Notes under the pieces: generated by a model
Told to the model about the DNA's origin: nothing
Databases searched by the model: none
The model's input: only the letters and a program-made list of their open reading frames with translations
Shown: piece by piece, positions 24,104 to 33,063 of the stretch
Position numbering within the stretch: position 1 is the stretch's first letter
How the letters are laid out: each line of letters opens with the position of its first letter
Assembly (NCBI GenBank): GCA_003635315.1
Contig: PYJD01000021.1
Coordinates: 1 to 64,000 of the forward strand
Source of the DNA: Candidatus Poribacteria bacterium
GTDB taxonomy: Bacteria; Poribacteria; WGA-4E; WGA-3G
DNA length: 64,000 nt
Reading direction: 5' to 3'
Made by a program: the position numbers and the translations under genes

Positions 24104-25285
24104 ATGAATTTATCAGAAATACAATCCGCATTAACTGAATTGAAAATTGAAGCGTGGCTTCTCTACGACTTCCGTGGTATCAACCCTATATCACAAAATG
24201 CCTCTGGTTTAACAGAAAAAAATATTACGCGACGGTGGTATTGTCTTATTACGCCACAAGGTGAACCACATTGGTTAATCCATAAAATCGAAACTTCAAA
24301 TTTTAATGACGTACCGGGAAAAATCTCTCTATATGCTGGTTGGCAAGAACTCAATAAAGAAATGCAATCTCTTCTCAGCAATGTCAAATCAGTTGCAATG
24401 GAGTATTCACCAAATGCTGCAATCCCTTATATATCCCGTGTAGATGCAGGTACATTGGAATGGGTTCGCAGTCTTGGTGTTGAAATTCACTCATCTGCAG
24501 AACTTGCACAATATATAGAAGCACGGCTTAGTGAAGAACAATTTCTGGGACATGAAAAATCAGCACAATTAGTATTACAAGCAAAGGATTACGCATTTAA
24601 GTGGATTGGAGATCAACTTAAAGCAGGACATAATATCACCGAATATGAAGTTCAGCAACAGATTATGCACCAGTTTGATCAAAAGGGGTTGACTACCAAC
24701 CATCCTCCAATAGTTGCAGTTAATGCCAACAGTGCTGATCCACATTATGCACCTTCTGCTACAATCACCGAACGAATACAACCTAATGATTTTATTCTAA
24801 TTGATCTATGGGCAAAACAGAAAGATCCTAATGCGGTTTTCGCTGATACCACTTGGGTCGCTTATGCGGGAAGGACTGTTCCTGATAAGTATGTTAAGAT
24901 ATTTGAAATCGTTCGGGAAGCAAGGGATAGAGCCGTAGCATTTATACAGGATAAATGGGAAGCAAATGAAGCAATTCCCGGATGTACGGTTGATGACTGT
25001 GTTCGAGGTTATATTACGGAGAAAGGATATGGAGAGTACTTTATTCACAGAACTGGGCACAACATCGGAACAGTCATTCATGGGAATGGAGCAAATTTAG
25101 ACAACTTGGAAACACGAGATGAAAGGATTCTTATACAAGGTGTGTGTTTCTCTATCGAACCCGGTATATACCTGCCCGATTTCGGCGTCCGGACCGAAAT
25201 TGACGTCTTCTTAGCTGAACAAGGGAAAGGCGGCGTAAAATTGACAACCGTTCCCGTTCAAAATCAGGTATTGCCTCTGCTGTAA
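24104..25285 (+). CDS. M24-family Xaa-Pro aminopeptidase
   Basis: The 393-residue protein has a creatinase-like N-terminal domain (about 1-150) and a pita-bread catalytic domain. The metal ligands are visible in order: the Asp of FILIDLWAK and of VFADTTWV, the His of HRTGHNIGT, the Glu of FSIEPGIYL and the Glu of VRTEIDVFL. It would remove N-terminal residues preceding proline, or act on related peptides. The last 134 bases overlap the 3' end of the convergent gene at 25152-26024. Confidence 0.9.
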   Translation: MNLSEIQSALTELKIEAWLLYDFRGINPISQNASGLTEKNITRRWYCLITPQGEPHWLIHKIETSNFNDVPGKISLYAGWQELNKEMQSLLSNVKSVAMEYSPNAAIPYISRVDAGTLEWVRSLGVEIHSSAELAQYIEARLSEEQFLGHEKSAQLVLQAKDYAFKWIGDQLKAGHNITEYEVQQQIMHQFDQKGLTTNHPPIVAVNANSADPHYAPSATITERIQPNDFILIDLWAKQKDPNAVFADTTWVAYAGRTVPDKYVKIFEIVREARDRAVAFIQDKWEANEAIPGCTVDDCVRGYITEKGYGEYFIHRTGHNIGTVIHGNGANLDNLETRDERILIQGVCFSIEPGIYLPDFGVRTEIDVFLAEQGKGGVKLTTVPVQNQVLPLL

Positions 25286-26024
25286 CCTTATAATTCCGTT
25301 TCTTCAAATCTTTTAAAATATGGCTAAAATAGATTCGAACATTAAGTATCCACTGTTCAGCATAAGCCGTCGCTAAAAGCGGTAGTGCAACAGCTAAACG
25401 TGGCGTATTTAGCAGCCACTGTTCTGCATACTCAGCGAAATCCGTTTCTACAAGTCCAGTACAACCCAAGGTATAAATGACGTATCGTTTATCATCACGT
25501 TGTGCTTCTCGGACATCAAGTGCAGTGTTTAAAGACATCCTTCTATTATTATCAATTTCAAATACCCAGAAAAAGTAGTCTTCATTGTGTCCAAGATAAC
25601 CGATCTCCACTTCTAAACGATGCGGTGTGTCTGTAATAATTGGAATCGCTGCAAAGTCACGTTTTATTAAAATAGGGTATAAAGAGGAGAAGAAAATTTG
25701 TTCTAATCCAAAGGGTTGTTCTACATTATTGAGTATCTCCAGCAAAATCTCTTGGTCTTCTAACTTTTGTACTTCTAAGCAACTCTTTAAAAAAACCTCA
25801 TCACGGAGAGCATGCGTTTCAGGGGCAGCATTTTCAGAAAGCGGTTTCAGTTGACGTTTCAACTTCATTATCCGACGACGTTTCGGTAAAACACGCCAAA
25901 AAATCCAACGCGTCAACGCCTGCCACGTCTCTTTTTCACGCAGTTGCGACAAAAAAGCTATAACCAAAGTCGTTATACGTTGTAGTGTACTTTCTGATCC
26001 AAGACCTTTCTTTCTGTTCGCCAT
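25152..26024 (-). CDS. Hypothetical protein, 290 residues
   Basis: The frame begins MANRKKGLGSESTLQRITTLV. It has a basic N-terminal third (WRVLPKRRRIMKLKRQLK), a mixed alpha/beta centre (RLEVEIGYLGHNEDYFFWVFEIDNN, KRYVIYTLGCTGLVETDF) and an Arg-rich C-terminus antisense to the peptidase gene. No known domain is recognised. The protein-like composition up to about residue 250 supports a real gene; the last 40 residues, in the overlap, may be only the consequence of a lost stop codon. Confidence 0.6.
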   Translation of the reverse strand: MANRKKGLGSESTLQRITTLVIAFLSQLREKETWQALTRWIFWRVLPKRRRIMKLKRQLKPLSENAAPETHALRDEVFLKSCLEVQKLEDQEILLEILNNVEQPFGLEQIFFSSLYPILIKRDFAAIPIITDTPHRLEVEIGYLGHNEDYFFWVFEIDNNRRMSLNTALDVREAQRDDKRYVIYTLGCTGLVETDFAEYAEQWLLNTPRLAVALPLLATAYAEQWILNVRIYFSHILKDLKKRNYKVTAEAIPDFERERLSILRRLSLVQLRRRQFRSGRRNRAGIYRVR

Positions 26025-26192
26025 AATTTATTGACTTTTCTCCGTTAATATAGTAATATTTAAGGGTTGAAATCTTAGCAATTCAGCAGAATTTCAGGCT
26101 TTACTGTCCTTGTTCTTGCATAACTCATTGTGTCTTATGCATGGCTATAGAAGTTCAGAAACGTGCTGTATATTGTTGGAGTATTCTAATAA

Positions 26193-26277
26193 GCCGGAGT
26201 GGTGAAACTGGTAGACGCACTGGATTCAAAATCCAGCGGACCTTAGGTCCATGTCGGTTCGAGTCCGACCTCCGGCA
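26193..26277 (+). tRNA. tRNA-Leu (CAA anticodon)
   Basis: The acceptor stem GCCGGAG/CTCCGGC, the D-arm GGTGAAACTGGTAGAC, an anticodon arm CTGGA-TTCAAAA-TCCAG with anticodon CAA, a long variable arm (CGGACCTTAGGTCC region) and the T-arm GTCGGTTCGAGTCCGAC form a class II tRNA of 85 bases. The discriminator base is A and CCA is not encoded. A strong terminator follows immediately. Confidence 0.95.
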
Positions 26278-26280
26278 TCT

Positions 26281-26311
26281 GGCGATGGTCTAAACCATCG
26301 CCTTCTTTTTT
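26281..26311 (+). terminator. Rho-independent terminator after tRNA-Leu
   Basis: GGCGATGGT pairs perfectly with ACCATCGCC around CTAA, followed by TTCTTTTTT. It starts four bases after the tRNA. Confidence 0.9.
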
Positions 26312-26317
26312 ACTTGC

Positions 26318-27109
26318 CTACATTGCAACTATCTTACGCATACGTTCAGCAAGATCAATTTGTGCGTCTCTATCCCCACCTACTTCATGAATCACATAAC
26401 CATCATATCCGACAGCACGGAATGCTTCCATTACTGCTGCCCAATCTGTATCTCCATCCAATAGATTCGTAAATTGATGTGAACCACGAGAGAAATCCTT
26501 GAAGTGGACACGTTTAATACGAGAACCAAGTTCACGTATCCAATGCTCAGGATATCCGTATGCCATCATATTAGCCGTATCCAGATAAGTGCCAACCCAA
26601 TCGCTACCCACTTCATCAACAATATCCCGCATCTCCTTCGGACTCAATAGGAATTTGTTCCATACATTCTCTAAACCAATTGCGACTTTGTGTGATTCAG
26701 CAGAAGGGGCAAGATCTTTTAGATGTCCAACAAGGTTTTCCCATACCTCTTGGTATGTCCCTTCAACAGAAAGTTGTCCAGGGTGAAGCAAAATCCCACC
26801 AACCCCGAGTGCTCCAGCAACTTCTAAACCACGAGCAAGTGAACGTACACCACTTTGACGGGTCTGAGCATCAAGACTTAACAAACTTCCACGATCCTTA
26901 TAACCCGCTGTGATACTACTAATCTCAATACCTGCGTCTGCACATTTTGATGCGATCCCTTTTAGTTCATCATCATTCATATTAATGTCCGTATCCTGAT
27001 CCTCACCAAAAGTAAGCTCAACCGCATCGTAACCTGCGTCTTGGCACAATGAAAGTGTATCGTCTAAGGACATTCCACCGAGTATTATTTGTGTAACACC
27101 TATCTTCAT
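26318..27109 (-). CDS. Sugar phosphate isomerase/epimerase (AP endonuclease 2-like barrel)
   Basis: The 263-residue TIM-barrel protein has the family's metal-ligand blocks: GLENVWNKF (Glu), YLDTANMM (Asp), VHFKDF (His) and YVIHEVGG (Glu). Members isomerise or epimerise sugars or inositols, or act on keto-sugar acids. Its start overlaps the stop of the upstream zinc-ribbon-like gene by four bases (ATGA), so the two are an operon. The substrate cannot be told from sequence. Confidence 0.85.
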   Translation of the reverse strand: MKIGVTQIILGGMSLDDTLSLCQDAGYDAVELTFGEDQDTDINMNDDELKGIASKCADAGIEISSITAGYKDRGSLLSLDAQTRQSGVRSLARGLEVAGALGVGGILLHPGQLSVEGTYQEVWENLVGHLKDLAPSAESHKVAIGLENVWNKFLLSPKEMRDIVDEVGSDWVGTYLDTANMMAYGYPEHWIRELGSRIKRVHFKDFSRGSHQFTNLLDGDTDWAAVMEAFRAVGYDGYVIHEVGGDRDAQIDLAERMRKIVAM

Positions 27110-27357
27110 TTTCTCTCTACTTTCTCCTTTTCATTATAGAACTGGTTTGGTGTCAACGACTTTATAGACAAGTATCGTGTTTCAAGACACTGTGGACATC
27201 GAAGCTCAATATAATATAAATCGTTAAATACCATATCAATCCATTCAGGTTGGTTCTCTTTTTCTCCCAAGAATTGTTTAAGCACCTCATACTCACGATC
27301 ACAATCCGGACAGATCTGAAGGTCACGTCCAATATCAATCCTATCTAACCAACCCAT
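27106..27357 (-). CDS. Small zinc-ribbon-like protein
   Basis: ATG 27357 (MGWLDRIDIGRDL) follows AAGGACG and is preferred over the TTG at 27393, giving 83 residues. Two knuckles, ICPDCDREY and RCPQCLETRY, are separated by about 38 residues and could bind one zinc ion. The family is not recognised. It is coupled by a 4-base overlap to the isomerase gene. Confidence 0.65.
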   Translation of the reverse strand: MGWLDRIDIGRDLQICPDCDREYEVLKQFLGEKENQPEWIDMVFNDLYYIELRCPQCLETRYLSIKSLTPNQFYNEKEKVERK

Positions 27358-27490
27358 GATACATTCGTCCTTAAAAACTACCACTCTATCCAAGGTAACG
27401 CGTTCTGAAAAATTGTCTTCTATCCTACTTAGGTTTGCTCTTCTGTATCAACAAAATGAAACCAATTCACTTCAAATAGTGGTTTCATTG

Positions 27491-28807
27491 TTATCCACCC
27501 TGTATAGCATCAGGGGATACAGAATATTGAGACACCGATTTTATATACCGACTGGGTAAACGTGCCTTCACATGCACCCCATCCTCAGCATAATCTGTCC
27601 CCATCACCGTTCCATGTTTATACAACATATCAAGCGTTTTGCCTTCTGTATAAGGAATATTCAGATATAGAGTGGCACCACTGGAAGCGAAACGTTCTCC
27701 CAACGAATCCATGAGCTCTTCAAGACCATCTCCCCGTTGTGCTGAAATAGCCAAAGCATCCGAGTATCGACTCTTGAGAATGTGTAAGGTGTCTTCCTTT
27801 TCAAGTTGATCAATCTTATTCAGTACAACCAACATAGGAATATCAGATGCATCTAATTCTTTTAATACCGTATCCACCGCATCAATCTGTGCTTCTGCCT
27901 TTGGATGACTTACATCAACAACATGTAACAAGAGATCTGCCTCTGTAACTTCTTCCAAAGTAGCTTTAAAAGCTGCAACAAGTTGATGAGGTAACTTCTT
28001 GATAAAACCGACAGTATCGCTAAGGAGTATATCTTGATTTCCAACGGGTAGACTGACACGGCGCGTCGTCGAATCTAATGTAGCAAACAGTTTGTCTTCA
28101 GCCAACACTTTTTCTCCGGTCAGTGTATTGAAAAGGGTTGATTTCCCTGCATTCGTATAGCCGACAAGAGACACCTTAATTTTATCTGAACGATTTTGTC
28201 GTTGGACTTGCCTTCGTTTTTCAACCGTTTCTAATGCTTTTTTAACCTGAGATATCTGCCTTCTAATCCAGCGTCTGTCCATTTCCAGCTGCGTTTCACC
28301 TGGTCCACGAAGTGATCCAGCACCACCGCCTCCCCCGCCTGTTGCCATACGGGAAAGGTGCGTCCACATCCGGGTAAGACGTGGTAGTGCATATTCAAGT
28401 TGAGCTAAACTTACCTGTAATCTCGCTTCACTCGTCAACGCCCGTTGTGCAAACACCTGTAGAATTAACCCTGTCCTATCAAGTGTTGCTACATCAAGTT
28501 CATTCTCAATATTGCGTGTCTGGGCAGGAGACAGTTCATCATCAAAGATAATCACATCCGCTTCAACTTCTTTTACCACACCCTTTAACTCTTCAACCTT
28601 TCCTTCACCAATGTAATATCTCGGATTCGGTGTAGTTCTTGGTTGAATTGTCTCACATAGAACTTCAATCCCCGCAGTTTCAGCTAATTGTTGTAATTCC
28701 TGAAGGGATTCCTCGGTTTCATGCATCATGGTATTTTGTAATTTAACACCCACAAGTATAGCTCCTGAAGGTGGAACTGGAGGTTGTGTATCATAAAGCT
28801 CTTGCAT
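27491..28807 (-). CDS. hflX: GTPase HflX, ribosome-associated
   Basis: The 438-residue protein has the HflX N-terminal domain (IEVLCETIQPRTTPNPRYYIGEGKVEEL-type, ending RTGLILQVFAQRA), the Gly-rich linker ATGGGGGGAGSLRGPGE, and a GTPase domain with GYTNAGKST (G1), LSDTVGFI (G3) and LNKID (G4). HflX splits stalled 70S ribosomes, for example after heat shock. The ribosome-binding site AAAAGGA precedes ATG 28807. Length is typical. Confidence 0.95.
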   Translation of the reverse strand: MQELYDTQPPVPPSGAILVGVKLQNTMMHETEESLQELQQLAETAGIEVLCETIQPRTTPNPRYYIGEGKVEELKGVVKEVEADVIIFDDELSPAQTRNIENELDVATLDRTGLILQVFAQRALTSEARLQVSLAQLEYALPRLTRMWTHLSRMATGGGGGGAGSLRGPGETQLEMDRRWIRRQISQVKKALETVEKRRQVQRQNRSDKIKVSLVGYTNAGKSTLFNTLTGEKVLAEDKLFATLDSTTRRVSLPVGNQDILLSDTVGFIKKLPHQLVAAFKATLEEVTEADLLLHVVDVSHPKAEAQIDAVDTVLKELDASDIPMLVVLNKIDQLEKEDTLHILKSRYSDALAISAQRGDGLEELMDSLGERFASSGATLYLNIPYTEGKTLDMLYKHGTVMGTDYAEDGVHVKARLPSRYIKSVSQYSVSPDAIQGG

Positions 28808-29039
28808 AGATATCCTTTTGAGGAAATTCTTTATTTAGTAATACGAATCCACATTCATCTAAGATACATTCTATCAGATTCCGAGCCAATTTTCAACCAA
28901 ATCTTGTAGAAAGAGCATTAATCATTAAACTGTATTGATATCTATAAAGACGGTATATCCTTGACTTTACACCCGATCTATATCTCCATTTCTTTTTAAG
29001 AACTGAGCACCAATAACTGTAAAGCAGATATTAAAAACC

Positions 29040-29068
29040 TTGAAATATGGCAATCTATCTGTTAAAAT
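29040..29068 (+). promoter_or_regulatory. Candidate sigma70-type promoter
   Basis: TTGAAA at 29040-29045, a 17-base spacer and TAAAAT at 29063-29068 lie 31 bases before the NHL-repeat gene. Confidence 0.45.
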
Positions 29069-29099
29069 GACACAATTCATTTGAAATATGGAGAGACTC

Positions 29100-29960
29100 A
29101 TGATTTTTGGACAAGGAACACATCAGTATACGGTGCATGAAAATTGGTGGTCATTGCCGGAAGGATGGGAATTCGGGTGGATTCCTGCAGTTGCGGTTGA
29201 TTCACAAGATCGTGTCTATGTTTACAGTCGTAGTGAACACCCCATGGTAGTATTTGACAGAGATGGTAATTTCCTAACATCCTGGGGTGATGATATCCTT
29301 AAAGATGCACATGGAATTTATATAGATGAAAATGATCATATCTACTGTACTGAACGTGAAACACATGTGGTACAGAAGTTTACAACAGATGGTGAATTGC
29401 TCATGACTTTGGGGACGATGGATGAACCAGGTGCAGAAGGTGAACCATTCAACTTACCAACAGATTTTGCCCTCGGACCTAATGGTGAAATGTATATTAG
29501 TGATGGATACGGGAATTCTCGTATTCATAAATATTCACCTGATGGAGAGTTGATTAAATCTTGGGGAAAACCCGGAACAGGTCCAGGAGAGTTCGACCTG
29601 CCACATTGTGTTAGAATCGATCCCCGCAATCGCGTCATGGTTGCTGATCGTGAAAATAATCGTATACAGTTCTTTACGTTAGATGGTGAATATATAGAGG
29701 AGTGGGGTGATTTATTGCAACCCGATACGATCTATATTGATGAGGATGATTTAGTATATATAGCTGAACTTGGTCAACGGGTATCAATTATGACGCTGGA
29801 TGGTGAAGTTGTTTCGCAATGGGGTAGTGAACGTGGTAGTGATGTTCCGGGGGAATTTATGGCATGTCCTCACGGTATTTGGTTAGATTCACATGGGGAC
29901 ATATATGTGGGTGAAGTACAAGCCGATGCAAGATTACAAAAGTACATTCGCCAAAGTTAA
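29100..29960 (+). CDS. NHL-repeat beta-propeller protein
   Basis: ATG 29100 (MIFGQGTHQY) follows GGAG at 7 bases, better than ATG 29088. The 286 residues form six or seven NHL units with the pattern VAVDSQDRVYVYSR, VFDRDGNFLTSWGD, DENDHIYCTER and KFTTDGELLMTLG. This propeller is common in Poribacteria- and Planctomycetes-type genomes and resembles the lyase propeller of peptidyl-alpha-hydroxyglycine lyase. No signal peptide is seen, so it is probably cytosolic. The ligand is unknown. Confidence 0.8.
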   Translation: MIFGQGTHQYTVHENWWSLPEGWEFGWIPAVAVDSQDRVYVYSRSEHPMVVFDRDGNFLTSWGDDILKDAHGIYIDENDHIYCTERETHVVQKFTTDGELLMTLGTMDEPGAEGEPFNLPTDFALGPNGEMYISDGYGNSRIHKYSPDGELIKSWGKPGTGPGEFDLPHCVRIDPRNRVMVADRENNRIQFFTLDGEYIEEWGDLLQPDTIYIDEDDLVYIAELGQRVSIMTLDGEVVSQWGSERGSDVPGEFMACPHGIWLDSHGDIYVGEVQADARLQKYIRQS

Positions 29961-30053
29961 TGACATTTGCCTACAGATGCATTGACGATCTTCTGATAAG
30001 ATAATCCAAATTCATTCAGTCTCAACAATTTTGTTTATATAAAGGTGAAAGAA

Positions 30054-31469
30054 ATGGCAGAGAATCTATCTTTTTTTCAGAAAGTCAATGAGAATTTTGA
30101 CTATGCTGCCCAATTCACAGATCATCCACAAGGACTCTTGGATCAAATCAAGATATGTAACAGTTCCTGTCATTTCACCTTTCCCATCAAACGCGATAAT
30201 GGAGATATTGAGACATTACACGGATGGCGTGCTGAACATAGTCACCATAAATTACCAACTAAAGGGGGAATCCGCTATAGTACGCTTGTGAATGAAGATG
30301 AAATCATGGCACTTGCCGCTTTAATGACCTATAAATGTGCCCTGGTTGACCTACCATTTGGTGGAGCTAAAGGGGGTATCCAACTCGATAGAAACGAGTA
30401 TTCGGATACTGAATTGGAACGTATCACCCGTCGGTATACATACGAATTGATTCAGAAGAACTATATAGGTCCAGGGGTAGATGTTCCAGCCCCTGACTTC
30501 GGCACAAGTGAAGACGAAATGGCGTGGATATTTGACACATATATTACAATGTCCCCTGACAAATTGGATGCTATGGCATGTGTTACAGGAAAGCCTATAG
30601 ATCAAAATGGAATTGAAGGAAGAAAAGAGGCTACAGGTCGTGGCGTTGTCTTCGGACTGGAAGAGGTATGCACCTATGATGAAGATATGAAGCAAATCGG
30701 TTTGGAACCGGGTATACAAGGAAAGACTGTAGCAATTCAAGGTTTTGGAAATGTAGGTTACCATGCAGCCAAGTTTCTGTTTGAAAAGGATGCAGTGGTG
30801 ATCGGAATATCTGAGATTGATGGAGTCGTCTATAACCCAAAAGGTATTGATATTGAAAAACTCTCTGATTACCATTTAGAAAATGGTACAATCTGTAATT
30901 TCCCTGACGCAATATATATCGAGAATCCAAATGAATGTTTAGAATTAGAATGTGATATATTAATCCCTGCAGCCTTAGAAAATCAGATAACCGAAGAGAA
31001 TGCTCCTCGTATTAAGGCGCGTATCATTGGAGAAGCAGCAAATGGACCGACAACATTTAAAGCACATACTATTCTAAAAGAAATGGGAGCATTAATCATC
31101 CCAGATACCTATCTAAATGCCGGCGGTGTAACAGTATCTTATTTCGAATGGCTTCGTAATCTTTCTCATGTTCGATTCGGTAGAATTGGTAAACGTTTTG
31201 AAGAGGGAACATACAATGCTATGTTACGTGCTGTTGAAAATGCCACAGGTTATCAGTTTTCCGATAACGAAAGGAAGTCAGTCCACGGTGCCGATGAAAC
31301 TGATTTAGTCAATTCTGGACTTCAAGATACAATGATTAATGCCTATCAAGAGATACGAGAAATCCGGTTACAATATGGAACACCTGAAGTTGACTGTAGA
31401 GCAGCAGCATTCATCAATGCTATTGACAAAATTGCTCATTCCTATTTACAGTTAGGTATTTTTCCATAG
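30054..31469 (+). CDS. gdhA: Glutamate dehydrogenase (Glu/Leu/Phe/Val family)
   Basis: ATG 30054 (MAENLSFFQK) has AAAGGTG just upstream; GTG 30045 is an alternative. The 471 residues show KGGIRYS, the catalytic-Lys block LPFGGAKGGI, GPGVDVPAPDFGT, GRGVVFG and the Rossmann motif VAIQGFGNVGYHAAKF, then LNAGGVTVSYFEW. This is the hexameric NAD(P)-dependent enzyme interconverting glutamate and 2-oxoglutarate plus ammonia. The upstream hydroxyproline-to-proline pair would feed glutamate into it. Confidence 0.95.
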   Translation: MAENLSFFQKVNENFDYAAQFTDHPQGLLDQIKICNSSCHFTFPIKRDNGDIETLHGWRAEHSHHKLPTKGGIRYSTLVNEDEIMALAALMTYKCALVDLPFGGAKGGIQLDRNEYSDTELERITRRYTYELIQKNYIGPGVDVPAPDFGTSEDEMAWIFDTYITMSPDKLDAMACVTGKPIDQNGIEGRKEATGRGVVFGLEEVCTYDEDMKQIGLEPGIQGKTVAIQGFGNVGYHAAKFLFEKDAVVIGISEIDGVVYNPKGIDIEKLSDYHLENGTICNFPDAIYIENPNECLELECDILIPAALENQITEENAPRIKARIIGEAANGPTTFKAHTILKEMGALIIPDTYLNAGGVTVSYFEWLRNLSHVRFGRIGKRFEEGTYNAMLRAVENATGYQFSDNERKSVHGADETDLVNSGLQDTMINAYQEIREIRLQYGTPEVDCRAAAFINAIDKIAHSYLQLGIFP

Positions 31470-31663
31470 GTGAATCATCTCATAGTAAAACCAATTCCAT
31501 CCATATAGTTTACCGATCTATTGTGAATCTTAGATGAATACAATATTTCATTGAACATACTTGGTCAATTCCACTCTATACCTGTATAGTTTCCTAACCG
31601 CACCTTTTTAAAACTTAGTATCTTAACTCATGATCACTTATCATTATACAATAGGAAAGAAGA

Positions 31664-32413
31664 ATGATTGCTTTAAGTGTCAATGTAAATAAAGTCGCCA
31701 CATTGCGAAATTCAAGAGGCGGTGATATGCCAAATGTATTAACTGCTGTGGACACCTGTATTGAAGCAGGAGCACAAGGCATCACTGTACACCCTCGCGA
31801 AGACCAAAGACATATTACACCCACGGATGTGTATGAAATTGCCCATCACCTAAAAGACATAAATGACCAGAATGGCAAAAATATAGAATATAATATTGAA
31901 GGTGATCCACGCGCAGAACTTATTGATATGGTTCTGGATGTTAAACCGACACAGTGTACCCTCGTGCCAGTTGTCAGTGGTGAAATAACAAGCCACACGG
32001 TGTGGGATATAAGAAAAGATGGAGAGATGTTAAAACCTATAATTTCATCACTAAAGGATGCTGGAATCCGAGTCAGTTTATTTAGTGGAACCGAACTTGA
32101 TCAAATATCAAGGACATTGGACATTGGAGCGGACAGAGTTGAACTCTATACAGCACCTTATGCCGAGGCACAGACTGAAATGCATATCTCCCGTGAGTTT
32201 GTCTTCTTAAGAAACGCTTCCGAAAGGGCTTTCAACATCGGTCTCGGTGTCAATGCTGGACATGATCTTAATCTTGATAATCTCCCACGACTGCAGCAAT
32301 TACCTTGTTTACAAGAAGTTTCTATTGGACATCATCTGATGGCAGATGCACTCTATATTGGGTTGGAAGCCGCTGTAAGAGCTTATCGTGAAGCGTTGGG
32401 GCAGGAGATATAA
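31664..32413 (+). CDS. pdxJ: Pyridoxine 5'-phosphate synthase PdxJ
   Basis: The 249-residue protein begins MIALSVNVNKVATLRNSRGGD after AGGAAAGAAG and shows the PdxJ blocks GITVHPREDQRHI, YNIEGDP, CTLVPVVSGE, VSLFSGTE, ELYTAPYA, GLGVNAGHDLNLDNL and SIGHHLMADALYIGL. It condenses 3-amino-1-hydroxyacetone phosphate with deoxyxylulose phosphate to give pyridoxine phosphate. The first codons read VN rather than the common IDH but this is otherwise a full-length member. Its stop overlaps the HAD gene start by one base. Confidence 0.95.
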   Translation: MIALSVNVNKVATLRNSRGGDMPNVLTAVDTCIEAGAQGITVHPREDQRHITPTDVYEIAHHLKDINDQNGKNIEYNIEGDPRAELIDMVLDVKPTQCTLVPVVSGEITSHTVWDIRKDGEMLKPIISSLKDAGIRVSLFSGTELDQISRTLDIGADRVELYTAPYAEAQTEMHISREFVFLRNASERAFNIGLGVNAGHDLNLDNLPRLQQLPCLQEVSIGHHLMADALYIGLEAAVRAYREALGQEI

Positions 32414-33048
32414 TGGAAAAGACATGTGCAATTTTCGATCTTGATGGTACACTCATACGGAAATCTTCAGAGAAAGTCTTTCTAAACTATTTGCTAAATC
32501 AAGGAGAAATCCCAATACCAAATCTCCTTGCTTGGGTTTCACATCTCTTGAAAGTAAGATCCTATACAAAAGCAAAATCTTGCAGAGTGCATTTACGAGG
32601 ATTAGATGAACACCATCTATCTAAATTAGCTCAAGAATGCTTTGTAAATTCATTACGTGGCAGCATAACCCCTCACATATCATCACTCATAGACACTCAT
32701 CGTAATGAAGGACGGACAGTCATCCTTATGTCTGGTTCATTGTGGTTTATAGTTGAACTATTTCATGAACATTTTCAGACTGACATAATGGTAGCACACA
32801 AACTTGAGGTTTCAGAAGGAAAATTCACAGGGAACCGTATTGGTTTGCATCCTTATGCTGAAAACAAAGCAGCCCTTGCTCAAGAGCTTGCATCGACCCA
32901 TGGATTTGACCTGAGTTCGTCATACGCTTACGGTAATCACCATTCTGATGTACATAAATTGGAATTATTCGGTAATCCTGTTGCAGTGAATCCGGACAGG
33001 GAACTTCGAAGAATAGCCACAGAAAGAAATTGGCAGATTGAAACGTAG
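32413..33048 (+). CDS. HAD-superfamily phosphatase, SerB-like subfamily IB
   Basis: The 211-residue protein shows HAD motif I IFDLDGTLI, motif II MSGS, a Lys in ENKAAL and motif IV YGNHHSDVHKLELFG. The insertion after motif I is helical, as in subfamily IB phosphatases that act on small phosphates such as phosphoserine or glycerol phosphates. ATG 32413 overlaps the pdxJ stop (TAATG). Linkage to pdxJ suggests a metabolite phosphatase or a repair enzyme, but the substrate is unknown. Confidence 0.8.
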   Translation: MEKTCAIFDLDGTLIRKSSEKVFLNYLLNQGEIPIPNLLAWVSHLLKVRSYTKAKSCRVHLRGLDEHHLSKLAQECFVNSLRGSITPHISSLIDTHRNEGRTVILMSGSLWFIVELFHEHFQTDIMVAHKLEVSEGKFTGNRIGLHPYAENKAALAQELASTHGFDLSSSYAYGNHHSDVHKLELFGNPVAVNPDRELRRIATERNWQIET

Positions 33049-33063
33049 TTCTGGTAGGTAAAA

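Noticed and set aside
26193-26277. tRNA-Leu as an integration site
   Set aside because: No duplicate of the tRNA 3' end and no integrase gene lie next to it; the integrase remnant is 18 kb away.
30351-30875. 174-residue minus-strand frame inside the glutamate dehydrogenase gene
   Set aside because: It lies fully antisense to a strongly conserved enzyme gene and has no start signal or recognisable domain.
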